Source of the DNA: Achaetomium macrosporum
Taxonomy: Eukaryota; Ascomycota; Sordariomycetes; Sordariales; Chaetomiaceae
Assembly (NCBI GenBank): GCA_033296875.1
Contig: MU860022.1
Coordinates: 1 to 64,000, forward strand
Reading direction: 5' to 3'
DNA: 64,000 nucleotides
Part shown: positions 35,013 through 45,979 of the stretch, piece by piece
Layout: each line of letters starts with the position of its first letter
How positions within the stretch are numbered: the first letter of the stretch is position 1
Made by a program: the position numbers and the translations under genes
The notes under the pieces: model-generated
The model's input: the letters and a program-made list of their open reading frames with translations, nothing else
Database searches by the model: none
What the model was told of the DNA's origin: nothing

Positions 35013-36358
35013 ATGCTATCCGTAGGCGGACACCACCCTTTCATGCCTGGATTCCGTTGCATGAGACAGTCAACACCTTGGCAGTTGTACCTGCCAAGGG
35101 AAAGCATTGCTGACCGGATAATCAGTATCATCGTGTCGGTGGCCTCCCACATCGACCTGAACACGCTCGATAACCTGTCGCGTACCTGCAGACAGATCCG
35201 GGAGGGCCTGCTTCAGTACCGCAAGATGCTGCTCGTCTCGACCCTGCACTGCGTGAACGAGGACCTCCCCGTAGATCCGGAGGAGACACTTCGTTATCGA
35301 GCCCGTGCCGGCAACTGGTATTACATGCAAGATGCTGGAAGGACGAATTATAATGGAAAGTCTGGACGGTGTGCTCGCGATCTGGTGGCCGAGTGTCGGC
35401 GGTGCGGCACTGTTGTTTGTCGGGTAAGTCGTCACCACCCTAATCGCGGTTTGGCCATCTGTGAAACTCACTGGCCCCTAGAATTGCACCAAAAAGCCCC
35501 CTGCCCCCATTGCCCTCCGTGGTCGACATCGGCGACTCTGCGAGGCATGCGTGCACGCGCCCCTTGGCTCGCTCGTCAAGCCAGAGCTCGGGCCAGAGGT
35601 CCGCATCGACTCAGATGACATGCAACGAGCGGTCTGCAGGTGCGAATCCGAGGGTGTCTGGCTCTGCCAGCCGTGCGGTAGATCTATCCTTGGTAGTGAC
35701 TCGGAATATCAGGGGTGAGTTTAGCATCCACTCTGTTCTCCTCATTTCAGGCAATCTCACATTAACTCTCCCAACCAGCATCTGGAAATGGCGCAACCAA
35801 TACACCGAAGTCCTTGGCGGCCTCGGAACGGGCATAGGCGAAGGCGATCGCGGTGTTATCTGCGGCCGCGAGACGGAGTGCTGTGCTGCGCGCGAACGAG
35901 AGCAGGAGACAGACGGCGACGCCGAGGACGCGCGCGAGGCCGAACACTATTCTCACAGCAGCGCCAGTAGCGTCGTCTCATCCCTGGCGCCCTGGACCCT
36001 CAGCGGCCCCGGTAGCACGGCGAGCCTGGGCAGCATTGTCAGCTCGTCGGGCGCCTCGATATTCGATCGCCGAACGCCTAGCCCCGCGCTCAAGCCGGGG
36101 TATGAGAGGCATGAGATTGAAGGGATTGGCGGCGTCATGAAGAAGAAACTGGTCAGAATGGTGAAGGTAGGCGCGTGCGTGCCGGAATGGGACGATGAGC
36201 GGGCAAAGGGAGAGATCCTGGGCCGCGAGGTGCAGGGCAGGCGGAGGAGTTGGTGTGGCTGGTGTAGGAGGGTTATCCCCTCGAGGAAGGATTATGAACA
36301 GGCTGGGCCATCGGAGGATAAGGGGAAGGGGAAAGAAAAGGACGGCCCCGATAGCTAA
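35013..36358 (+). CDS. F-box-like, cysteine-rich fungal protein
   Basis: Exact function unknown; F-box proteins usually recruit targets to SCF ubiquitin ligases. The simplest model has three exons: 35013-35423, 35482-35714 and 35779-36358, giving 407 aa. Introns are 58 and 64 nt (GTAAGT..CCTAG, GTGAGT..ACCAG) with matching phases. LPRESIADRIISIIVS...LDNLSRTCRQIREGL (about residues 27-70) looks like an F-box. Paired cysteines follow: CARDLVAECRRCGTVVC, then NCT, CEAC, CRCESEGVWLCQPCG, CGRETECC and WCGWC, suggesting zinc binding. A Ser-rich linker precedes GYERHEIEGIGGVMKKKLVRMVKVGACVPEW, in my memory the best-conserved part. The 5' end is uncertain: an upstream frame from ATG 34786 could join by a 200-nt intron 34885-35084 (phase 0), giving about 416 aa. 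The tail is Lys/Gly-rich. Confidence 0.82.
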
Positions 36359-36974
36359 CGGGATGATGAGTAGGTATATCGGTCGGGGTGAGGCGGACCG
36401 GCGTTGGTTTGAATCAGAGCTTGAAAATCGGTCGGGAGAGGTGTTAACCATGGTATCCATCGATAAACGGCCTCGAAATGCATGCTCCATGGACAAAAAT
36501 CATATCAAAGTCCATTGATCGTCCCACGGGTTAGGTGCAGGATATACAAAGTACATTTGTGTGCATTATACAGTGGGTCGAGACTGGAGAATCCAGCCGC
36601 CCTAGCCTTTCGGCTGTTTTACAACTCCGTCTATGGCCCCCAGCGCCTCCTAGTATGCCCATGCTCCTGATCGTACAGTGGCATCTCCCGAGTCCATCCA
36701 ACATCCCGTACAAGTTCCGTAGCGTCTTGACCTCGAATTGTACCCCCGGATGCCGAGACAAAGAGCCCGACGACACTAGTATGTCGTCAGGGCCTGCTAA
36801 GGCGGCTGCCCCCATGTTCGCCGGAAAATTGGGGACAGTACTGCCTCTTTCCTCTAACCATCCGCCCCTCGCTCACATGAGAACGGCTGTTATGGCGTGG
36901 TGTGAGAAGATGAGGCGGGCACCATTCCCACCACCCGTTTCCTTCTTCTCCCACTACTCAGCCATGTCCGTATT
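36359..36974. other. Convergent spacer
   Basis: Lies between the F-box-like gene (+) and the mL58 gene (-) and should hold both 3' UTRs. I see no further feature. Confidence 0.6.
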
Positions 36975-37682
36975 CTATAGCTCCCCATTGAAGAGCATTG
37001 CAAACCGCCGATGCCTCTCCTCCCTCGCCGCCCGCCGCCGCGGGCCCCACCGCGCCTTGACCTGCTCCAGCTCGGACTTGATCTTCTCGCGGTGCTCCTT
37101 CGGCGCCTGGCAGCACATCAACACGAACAGCTTGCTGCACTGGAACTGCCGCGACAGGTTCAGCACGCTGTTCTTCACGGGATCCTCCGCCCGCAGCCGC
37201 CGCATCTCCTCGATGTCCTCCTTCGTCAGGTGGTGCCGCGGCTTGAGCGGCGGAACGCCCCCCGCGAGCGGGAGGTCCTCCGGTGAAGGCGTGGCTTCTG
37301 ATGCTGATGCTGATGATAGTGGTGATGTGCTGGAGGGGTTGTGTGTCGACGAGGCGAACAGCTCCGAGGCGAGGTTGGCCCGGCGGCGGGGGTCGGACGG
37401 GGGCAGGAACTTGAAGGGCGTGTGGAAGACGGACGGGGCGGACGATGGCGGGTTGAAGATGATTTCGTCAGATGTCGGGCGGGTGGCACCATCAGAGCCG
37501 CTGTTGAAGCCGAGGAAGGATTGGTGCGGTGGGATGTTTAGCGCGCGTCTTGTCCGGGCTGAGCTCGACTTTTGGCGGGCACCCGCGGAGGTTGTGTTAA
37601 GGAGGAGCCGACGAGGCCCTGTGCCGGCAGCAACGGCGCTGCGGCAGCAGGAGACGGCCGGTCTTGCTGCGATGGCCTCCAT
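36975..37682 (-). CDS. Mitochondrial large-subunit ribosomal protein mL58 (MRPL20 family)
   Basis: A fungal-type component of the mitochondrial large ribosomal subunit. Single exon, 235 aa, from the ATG at 37682 (MEAIAARPAVSCCRSAV). The first about 45 residues are rich in Arg, Ala and Ser with almost no acid (RRLLLNTTSAGARQKSSSAR), as in a mitochondrial presequence. A Ser/Pro-rich linker follows, then the family core HHLTKEDIEEMRRLRAEDP (about 150-168), NSVLNLSRQFQCSKLFVLMC and EKIKSELEQVKARWGPRRR near the C-terminus. The assignment rests on the core, which I recognise from the MRP-L20 Pfam family; the yeast counterpart is Mrpl20. Confidence 0.88.
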   Translation of the reverse strand: MEAIAARPAVSCCRSAVAAGTGPRRLLLNTTSAGARQKSSSARTRRALNIPPHQSFLGFNSGSDGATRPTSDEIIFNPPSSAPSVFHTPFKFLPPSDPRRRANLASELFASSTHNPSSTSPLSSASASEATPSPEDLPLAGGVPPLKPRHHLTKEDIEEMRRLRAEDPVKNSVLNLSRQFQCSKLFVLMCCQAPKEHREKIKSELEQVKARWGPRRRAAREERHRRFAMLFNGEL

Positions 37683-39882
37683 GATGGTGGTGTTGGAAAG
37701 GAGAGGCGGAGGAGAGGTTGGTCTTAAAAACACAACAGAGAGAAAAGAACAGGATGGTCAATCCCGGCGTGGGGCGCAAGTCGGGATGCGGGAACTATAA
37801 TTGGCAACCGGGCTGGGCTCATGTGTTGTCGGGGCGCCGTCCACCTCCTTCACGCTCGGCAGCTGCGGTCTGGGGTCGCGATGCAAATGAACTTTTTCTC
37901 AACACATTGGAGGATCCCGAGAACTGTCACGTGAATGCTTGAGCCATCTTCGGTTAGCGTGTCGGGTGCTTGGAACATGAACCAATCATCGCTGAGCCGA
38001 ATCTGTGCTCCACTCCTCCGTGAGTGTCGGCCGAGTGGAGTCTGCTGATCGGTGGACTGACCGGAGGATGGACAACGTGAATCAAGCCAGACAGCTAAGG
38101 TAGGTAGTAAGGAGCGTGCCCTTGACAAGGGAGGTTTCTGCTGGCACCGGTCCCGGCTCTCTGTCGGGTGCCCATGATTCAGTGCCATAGACGTAGAACT
38201 TAGTGCATCTCCTGTCACAGGTCTGCGAACCGTCCAACCGTCGCATGTAGGACCTAGGTCACTTTTACGTTTCCGTCTTTCATCACGAGGTGAGCCTACG
38301 GTCGTATGGCTGCCTTGCGGAAGGTCCATTGCCAAAATTGGAAGCAAGGCTGCAAATAGGTCTGTCATTTCAATGTCAACAAGTGGATGGTAGTTACGGC
38401 TGCAGTCGGTACCATCCAGCGGGTGTAATGCTGAGACAGAAAGGTCCATTTCTGACACCCTTCCCGCATGCAACCGTGCTGTGCTACGCAAGGAATGAGC
38501 GTACATCCGCACCGGATTCCGGAACGCGTTCCAGTAGATTTATTGCCGTCAACAGCAAGTGGTCCTTGGCAGCTGTTGTTCAATGCGTATGTTTCTCCGG
38601 GGTCGAGCTGTGCGTCAGGCCAGCGCACCTTAGGTAAAGATATACCTACCTAGGATAAAGGACGGCCAATGCATACCTACCTGTAGGTATTCAGCTCGAG
38701 CATGCGTCGGATCCGGAAATCAGGTTGAGAGGAAAGGGGGTGAAGGTCCAAGTAAGTGGTCACGCAGCCTACCTACCTCTCATAGGTAGCGCCCTTCCCC
38801 AATCCCTCCATACACTGGCTGGTAAGTTCATGCGGCGCGATGGCCGCGTAGGCCCATGGTGGTGGTAACTACCAGAAGCATAAGATCATGGCAAGGGTGT
38901 GATATTTTAACAGCCCAGTTCCCGGCGCCAAATTGATGCTGAGGCGCAGTCAGGGGCACTTGTTAGAGAGAAGACACACCCGGGAACGACACAAATGGAT
39001 AAGAAAAGGTCCCGTTTTCAAGGCGCATTCCTGCAAACCCCGGCTCCGACTTGGCGGTATCACGTTGCCTGAGATTAGTGAGTTGCCCCTCTCTTTTAAC
39101 GCTGTGGATCACTGGCAGGAAAGCGTCATTCCTGTTGATCGCCCCGAGGTCAGCGGATCGCATTAAAAGGAAGACAAAGCTGGTTCACGAGTCAATAATA
39201 CCGCATCCGCCCACAATCGAAGCAGCCCACGCCTTCATCCTCTCTTCTACGATCTTCGCCATTTTAAACAGCATTCCCCATAACGTTACCCTCGGTTGCA
39301 CGAACGGAATACCGGTTTCTGACTAGGCCCGAAACCGACAAGCGGAAAACGGCAACAGAAGAGAAACATCTCGAATTGCGTTGGGTCCTAGAAAACACTG
39401 AGAGCCGCCCGACCTTCCCGCATCACGCTGCGCATATCGCCCGAGCCACCAAAAGCTGTACTCCAAACATACAAACACACGGCATCGGCCACTCCCAGAT
39501 TTGTTAGCTGCTCGACTGTTTCTTGGTCGCACGGCGCTGGGTCTCGAGCAAGGTACGACCGCGCCCCTATCTCCTCGCGGTAATTGGTCCCATACATGAA
39601 GGCCACTTTACAATCGATTTATTTGCGGCGAATCGGGAAGTCCGTCCAACGGGTCACACGCCGTCGTTTTCTTGTTGCGAGACACCCGTTTCAATCTCCA
39701 GTGCCTGCGGGCGCACTCTGCCGAAAATTGGGGAGACGTCAGGGCTGTACGTATAAGACGTTCTTGCTAACAGATCGCGCAAATACAGTTCCGCAAGGAC
39801 TTTGCCCTCAGAGCGAGCCAACTTGTGTTGAGAGCGGCGCAACGTGCACCTCTCTGTCGCGAAATCTCGGCCTATCGGCAGC
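37683..39882. other. Divergent spacer with CCTACCT/AGGTAGG words
   Basis: Promoter side of both mL58 (-) and the disordered-protein gene (+). Between about 38097 and 38790 the words AGGTAGGTA, CCTACCTAGG, ACCTACCTGTAGGTA and CCTACCTACC recur. No coding region is convincing. Confidence 0.6.
38628..38791. repeat. Cluster of CCTACCT/AGGTAGG palindromic words
   Basis: CCTTAGGTA, ATACCTACCTAGG, ATACCTACCTGTAGGTA and CCTACCTACC...ATAGGTAG occur within 165 bp. Single copies are scattered elsewhere (about 3010, 8975, 38100, 63480, 63545). These self-complementary words are typical of non-coding DNA in some Sordariomycetes; their function is unknown. Confidence 0.65.
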
Positions 39883-40992
39883 ATGAGCCTGGCGACCTCG
39901 GTGCCCGCCCAGGGCAGGGCTCCCATACCCACGCTGACTGAACCAGAGTCGGAGCCAGGAACGGGCAATGTGACCCCGCGAGCGGCACCAGATGGAGAGG
40001 AAAGGAAAAAGAAGCGCAGTCTGTTCGGCTTCGGTAAGAAGAAAGCAGAGGACTCCGCGAAGTCGCCATCCAAGCCTGCTTCCACGAGCAAAAACGCGCC
40101 GACCACGGGGCGGACAAATACTACATCGCCCATCCAAACAGATCACAACCGTATCCAGCCGTCCTCGCCGGGGCGTTCCGGCTTCGCCTCTTCGCCGCGC
40201 CTGTCCTCTCCCGCCGGCAGCCAAATATTCGAGCGAGACGTGCAGGAGAACTTGATCCCCAACTCTCCGGCAATCCCGTCGCACATCCAGACCGAGAACT
40301 ACATCCCGCCCGTGCTAGACGCGTCCTCCGAAGCCATCACCGACGACCACCTGGACCCAGACAACGTCGAGATTATCACGCACACGTCGCACCAGCCCGC
40401 GTCGCTCGCCGTCGCGGGCGGCATCGGCCTCGTGCCGCACGAGCCCTCGTGGGCCGACGAGCTCGCCGCCTTCTCGGCGCAACGGACCACGGCGGCGACG
40501 GCGCCGGCGACCGACACCGCGTCCAACTACGGCAGCTTCGACACGACCGACGTGCGCCGCCTGAGCTTCATCTCCTTCGCCGACGTCGTCCAGGCCGAGC
40601 AGGCGCAGTTCCCTGCCGCCGGCGCCGGCTCGCGCGACAGCATGCACCTCGCCGGCCTGACGTCCCTCGCCTCGATGGGCCGGCTCAACAACCGCTCGCC
40701 GTCGCCCATCCGCTCCCCCGTGTCCAGCGCCGGCGGTGGGCTGGGGACCAGCCCTCCCACGAGCAAGTCCGGGTCGGTGAAGGGGCTGGAGATGTCGCCT
40801 AGCCGCAAGCCCCTTGGGAGTCCGACCAGTATGATGAGCATGCAGCATGGTGCCCTGCCGCTGGCTGCGGGCGGGCCGACGGTGAGCGGGGAGATTGCCA
40901 TCGAGACGATGTCGCAGGCGCTGAGGAGGACGGGGAGCGGGGATCTGAGTAGTGGCGGGGGGGTGAGGAGTTTTCCGGCGAGTCCTATTTAG
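39883..40992 (+). CDS. Conserved fungal disordered Ser/Pro-rich protein
   Basis: Function unknown. Single exon, 369 aa, from ATG 39883 (MSLATSVPAQGRAPIPT); the open frame extends upstream only with a GTG. A basic patch RKKKRSLFGFGKKK (about 42-55) could be a nuclear or membrane-binding signal. The middle block SQIFERDVQE, IPSHIQTENYIPPVLDASSE and DHLDPDNVEII (about 115-170) looks under constraint and is, from memory, shared by homologues in Pezizomycotina. DTTDVRRLSFISFADVVQAEQ follows, then repeated SPSP/SPxxK sites and a serine-glycine tail. RRLSF is a good basophilic kinase (PKA-like) motif, and the many SP pairs suit CDK/MAPK. No catalytic domain or membrane span is visible. I expect a phosphorylated scaffold or regulator, by inference. 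Confidence 0.8.
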   Translation: MSLATSVPAQGRAPIPTLTEPESEPGTGNVTPRAAPDGEERKKKRSLFGFGKKKAEDSAKSPSKPASTSKNAPTTGRTNTTSPIQTDHNRIQPSSPGRSGFASSPRLSSPAGSQIFERDVQENLIPNSPAIPSHIQTENYIPPVLDASSEAITDDHLDPDNVEIITHTSHQPASLAVAGGIGLVPHEPSWADELAAFSAQRTTAATAPATDTASNYGSFDTTDVRRLSFISFADVVQAEQAQFPAAGAGSRDSMHLAGLTSLASMGRLNNRSPSPIRSPVSSAGGGLGTSPPTSKSGSVKGLEMSPSRKPLGSPTSMMSMQHGALPLAAGGPTVSGEIAIETMSQALRRTGSGDLSSGGGVRSFPASPI

Positions 40993-42347
40993 ACGGGGCA
41001 CCGGAACGGGGAAGTAGGACGGGATGGATGGGGAAGTAGCGTGCGGTGGATGGCCTAGGAGGGGGGGACGCATTTTTCGTGCTCGCCTAGCGTGAGGAGG
41101 GGAGACTAGGATGACAGGAGAAGTAGTGGAAGAACCAGGAGAGGTTGACTATGGGCTTGGGGGCGGTGGGAGAAGGATTTCGCATTTCCATGCGAGAAAA
41201 CCGGAAGAAGTTGAAGAGCGTTATGTTGCGGGCAGCAATTTGCAGGATACCCAGCCAGTCAGCTGACAAAGCGATGGATACAGCGGCAAGCGAGTATGGA
41301 GAAGGCGGGATGGGCTTCGTGCTTGATTTTCTGGGCTATTTCCGTTGGGGAAATGGAGTCTGGTTCCTTGCTATCTCGACTGCTGTTTTTCGCTGTCTCC
41401 TTTTTTTTCGTTCGAAATACCAATGCTCTATGCAGCAGGACGAAATCAGTTTAAGAGGAGTGTTCTTCGTTTCTTCCTGGTCGAAAGCAATTTATTGCTA
41501 CGTCATTTTTACTCTTACTCCTCCTATCTAGTCCGCGATGGTCGGTTGGTCGATGGGGATTCGATGTCGCTCCAGTTTCTTGTTAAGAATGTTGTGTGCA
41601 GCAATGAGTTATTGGCCTACCCCTGAACGATGATGCTCACAGGGGCAAGTAAACATATATTTCTGTGGTTCCTTCCAGCGCAGGACTATCCATCAACTCC
41701 ACCTCCTCCGTGAGCCGGGCATGCCGCCAGAGCAGATAATATGCCCATGTCGCCTAAGGTTCTACTTCGGCTATTCAGCGGATGTCCTGTGCAGCCATAC
41801 ATAGTGGGCCATGACTGACTTCAGCACCCGGCTTACACCAGCGCCCATACTCTCTGCCTTATTTCGCAAGTCAGTCTGCTAAAGAACAGCAGTCAGTCTG
41901 CCCAAGAACAGCGGACTGTTCACCGCCCAGACCAAACAGCTTTCCGTCGTCGTCTGCGGTCTACCCGATCGCCTGTTGCCAATGTCTCCTTTCAGCGTCA
42001 GGCCCTCTCCTATTGGCACAGTCCGTCATACCACATTTAGTCGCTTCAGCTTGCCAATGGAATGAAGTTGACTGGGCATTTGTCCAATGTTTGAGGAAAA
42101 GTGGAAGAATGGCACATCTGGTCGTCCAGCCGGGAAGTCCTCACAGTACTGTACTAGTCTCCGAAGCCCTGCTGCGAGAGCTCAGGAGTCAGCTAAAATC
42201 CCAACAGGCAGCTGCTCATCGCGCTCCAGGCCTCCCCTGGAAATCCCACACCGAGAGAGAAAGGGGTCATGAGTTGATTACTGGGTGCGGAACCATGCGT
42301 TCCTTATAGGGTGAACTATTTAACCGGACTTCAACAGCAAATAGCCT
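40993..42347. other. Spacer before tRNA-Lys
   Basis: Contains the 3' UTR of the upstream gene and open frames of up to 128 codons (41145-41531) with hydrophobic, low-quality content. Nothing is recognisable. Confidence 0.55.
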
Positions 42348-42434
42348 GCCCGGCTAGCTCAATCGGTAGAGCGTGAGACTCTTAAGGAGTTCTCCGAAAT
42401 CTCAAGGTTGTGGGTTCGACCCCCACGTCGGGCT
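42348..42434 (+). tRNA. tRNA-Lys(CTT), with a 14-nt intron
   Basis: The acceptor stem GCCCGGC pairs with GTCGGGC, with discriminator T at 42434. Box A is TAGCTCAATCGG and box B is GGTTCGACC. The anticodon stem is TGAGA/TCTCA, with loop CTCTTAA and anticodon CTT at 42381-42383. The intron at the canonical position (after base 37) is 42385-42398. The gene stands alone on the + strand. Confidence 0.96.
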
Positions 42435-43059
42435 CAATTCCCGTCGAACGACTTTCTTTTTCGCTCTCTTTCTCTCTATGGACCCCTTATTTACCATTCA
42501 TTTTACTCTGTGCTCTTCCTCTGAGGTCTCATCCTAGCTCCCCTCCGTTCAAATGGTATGCACCTAACTCTTCATACTCAACTCCTCACCTCCTTCCCTT
42601 CTTCCCTTTCGAATACGCGACGTGTTCACCCCCCTAATCGTAGCTTTTGATTTTGTCTTTGCCATGGATGAAGATCGGTTTCCAGTTTCACTGTGTGTAA
42701 CTGCATTGTATGGTGACAGAGGACCCAACTTAGATGGCATCAATGATCAACAACCTAGCAGAGAGGGCCAGAGGCCGGAGTGAGGCAATGTTCTCCAAGC
42801 TTGAGACCACTATGCTAGCACATATAGCGACGCTCAAGACAACTCTCTCATTACATGTTTTGCTCCATCCCTAAGCTACCTTTGTCTATGCTGCCGACGA
42901 GACTGATCACAAACAGCCGCCCTGCTATGAATGCTGCCATAATGCGACAATATGTCCTGAGAAACACAAAGTCCTCAGAACATGGCCTTAAATCTGTCTA
43001 TGCGATGCAATACCCCAAGTCAGATATCTCTGAAGTCGAATATGACAAGGGCCCACCTC
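42435..43059. other. Spacer after tRNA-Lys
   Basis: Begins with a T/C-rich stretch (from about 42450), as expected for a Pol III terminator region, and then holds the 3' flank of the purine gene. No gene is seen. Confidence 0.6.
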
Positions 43060-44960
43060 TTATTGGTTTGGAGGTTCATTCGCCAGGTTATGGATGCTAG
43101 GCAGTACCAGGTCAGCAATCGAGCCCAACCACTCAAGAGATAAATGACAAACATACCTGATATCCTGCCGGTTATTAGGATTCGCCATCCCGGCGTTCTT
43201 ATCCTCCTCCCAGTTATCTGCACCGTTCTGGCTCCTGAGTTCAAGCCCGGCAGTCCCATCCGTGAGTGAGCGCTTAGCCACGTTGATGGGCCCGCCGTTA
43301 CCAACCGCGGTTTGGGTTCCCGCCTCCTCGGCCATCTTCCGCTTCTTACCGCGGATCTCGTTGAGGTGTTCAAAGTAGCCCTCGGGAACCTCCGTCTTGT
43401 ACTTGCCGCAGAAGACGCCGACCTCAAAGTCCTTGACTTTACCGCCCGGCGCCACCGCCATGCAAGCCTCCTTGAGGTCGTCGAGGTCCTGATAGATGAC
43501 GTCGTCGGCGTTGATGTGCCGCGCGATGTCTTGCCTCGTCTTTTCGTGGGCAATCAGTTCCTGGGGAGTAGCGAGGTCGATGCCGTACTGCAAAAGTTGG
43601 TTAGCTGCGTTTCAGAATATAAATAATAATGACGGTAAACTCACAATATGGGGGTGCTTGATCGGCGGCGCGCAACTAGCAAAGATGACCTTGCGCGCAC
43701 CCGCCTCGCGGGCCATGCTGACAATCTCCCTGCTGGTAGTGCCCCGGACAATCGAATCATCCACCAGACAGACAACGCGCCCCTCAAACTCGGACTCCAT
43801 GGCACTCAGCTTCCGCCGAACACTCTTCTGCCGCGCCTTCTGGCCGGGCAGAATGAAGGTACGGTACACGTAGCGATTCTTAATAAAGCCGTTCGAAAAG
43901 GGCTTGCCCAGGCGCTCCGACACGACAGCCGCCGCCGTATTGCTGGTTTCCGGTACCGGGATGATAACGTCGATTTCCTTGACGCCCTCCTCGCCGAGAA
44001 CTTCCCTCAGCTTGTCGGCCAGCTTGGCGCCCATGTTCTGCCTGCTGCTGTTGACAGAGATGCCGTCCATGATCGTGTCCGGCCGGGCAAAATAGACATA
44101 CTCAAAGATGTCCGGGGAGTATCCCTTGGCCTCGGCGACTTGGTGGAACTGCGGCTGGCCGCCCTTCTGGATGAAGACCGCTTGTCCGGGGAGAATGTCC
44201 TGGAAGTTCCGGAACCCCAGCTGCCGGAGGGCAATACTCTCCGAGGCCAGCATGTAGTCCGTCCCACCCTCGACAGTGGCCGACGGCCGGCTTCCCATGA
44301 TAAGCGGGCGAATGCCGAAGGAGTCGCGAAAGGCTAGGATGCCGAACCCGGCGATCATGGCTGTGGCGGCCCAGGCGCCCTGGCAGCGCTGGGATGTCTG
44401 GGCCAGGGAGCTGAAGATATCGTCGACGTTGACACGAGCCTTGCCCGTCTCGTTCAAGGCATTGGCGAAGACGTTGAGCATCAGTTCGCTGTCCGAGTCG
44501 GTGTTGACATGGCGGTGGGCTTCCTTATCGAGGAAGTTGCGCAGCTTGGGGGCGTTGATCAGGTTGCCGTTGTGCGCGAAGCAGATGCCATAGGGAGAAT
44601 TGACGTAGAACGGCTGGCTCTCGGCGCTCTGAGAGCAAAAGGGGTCAGCTTAACAACCAACACAAGACGATTCAGTTCACGCCGCTGAGAGCACCGTACC
44701 GAGCTAGTTCCCGCCGTCGGATACCGCAAATGGGCGATGCCCATGTACCCCGGGAGATCGGCGACACGCTTGCCATCCTCGAAGACCTTGGACGCCATGC
44801 CATTGCCCTTGCATTGGAATATCCTGCCGCCGGCCGCACACGTCGCAATGCCACAGGCATCTTGGCCGCGGTGCTGGAGATAGTACAGACTCTCGTGGAG
44901 GTCAACTGCCGCATCAACGCTCGAGGAGTCGGCGAGGATGAGACCGAGAATGCCGCACAT
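43060..44960 (-). CDS. ADE4: Amidophosphoribosyltransferase (glutamine PRPP amidotransferase)
   Basis: Catalyses the first step of de novo purine synthesis: PRPP plus glutamine to phosphoribosylamine, in the cytosol. Four exons: 44960-44700, 44628-43645, 43587-43157 and 43096-43060, giving 570 aa. Introns of 71, 57 and 60 nt are in phase. The start MCGILGLIL exposes Cys2, the Ntn nucleophile, after Met removal. Supporting motifs are YLQHRGQDACGI, GIAHLRYPTAG, HNGNLIN and SDSE in the glutaminase half. In the transferase half are SFGIRPL, FARPD and the PRPP loop VVCLVDDSIVRGTTS (about 372-386), followed by CAPPIKHPHIYGID. The second-last exon encodes a Lys-rich stretch (RGKKRKMAEEAG) and an Asn/Asp-rich tail seen in fungal homologues. 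The symbol follows yeast. In-frame read-through of two introns (43588-43644 and 43097-43156) is misleading but lacks conservation. Confidence 0.97.
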
Positions 44961-45979
44961 CTTTTGCCAAATTCGGGTGTTACCGTCACCCACACCACTA
45001 CACAGATAATTCGGATGAATGGACAGTAACGATGTCCGAAATACTGCACAGCAGGAAATACGAGACGGGAAAGACCGCGATACCCGGCACCTGGGAGAAT
45101 GGTTGGTGGAGGACAATGCACAGGAGGGTTAGCGCCGAAGTCGGTCCTGTCCCCGCGATACGGTCCAGGGCACGGGGTCGAAGAGGCGGTAGAGGGAGTG
45201 TAGCCAGGGAGCAACCCCGCGAATTCGAATTCACCGCCGTGGCAGGAGGGCCAAGGGGAAGGAGTGGCGGCAATAACGCGTACTGGATTCCATTTTTTCA
45301 AGAGTTGACTTTACAGACGGAGAACGGGCAACAACAGCTCTCCATATATGGCGGGGAAAATTTTCTGGAGGGGCACGCCTTTGCGGGGCATGTGAGATCA
45401 AGATTGTGCCTTGGCATCCTTATCGATTGGTTGCCGAACCCCGGATTTCTGGAACAGCCCCGGAAAGGGATTCGGAACGTTGCAGGACTCAACAGTCACA
45501 GCAAGCCTTGTCCAACCACGCCAACATCTCCAAGCACGGAAATACAAGCAGTCACAATGAAGTTTGGAATCACTAAGTGTTTGAGAATGACAACCTTACA
45601 TACTTGCTTATTCTGCTTAATGCCCCACAAGCCACATGCCAAATAACTGATAGCATCTGAATGCCTACCAAACAACACCAACATCCCAAATGGGAAATAA
45701 ACCCCCTTAATTCCCGGCCTGAAGCTAACCTCGCGGCAGCATTGCTACTGCGTCTAGCTGGCATGCTGTCCATGTGCCTCCTCACTGCCTGGTAGGCATC
45801 CCCTAGTGAGTCCCTTGCACCCACCATGCACTCAACCCTCACATGCAACAATCTAGGCTACATAAGGCATGCAGTACTCCGCCCCTCTTCACCAAAAGAT
45901 GCGGAAAGAACTCCCAGAATACGGCCCATCCCCTGACCTAAACGACGCTAGAAATGCAAACCCCAAACGAAAAGAAAAA
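44961..45979. other. Spacer between ADE4 and neutral trehalase genes
   Basis: Promoter and leader of the ADE4 gene (left) and 3' UTR of the trehalase gene (right). The + frame 45032-45646 (204 codons) lies opposite the leader and shows no domain, so I do not call it. Confidence 0.6.

Noticed and set aside
34786..35025. 80-codon frame as a certain first exon of the F-box-like gene
   Set aside because: It can be joined in phase (34885-35084 intron), but a direct ATG at 35013 is simpler. Kept only as an alternative start.
45032..45646. 204-codon + frame between ADE4 and trehalase genes
   Set aside because: Lies opposite the ADE4 leader, with no domain or conserved pattern.
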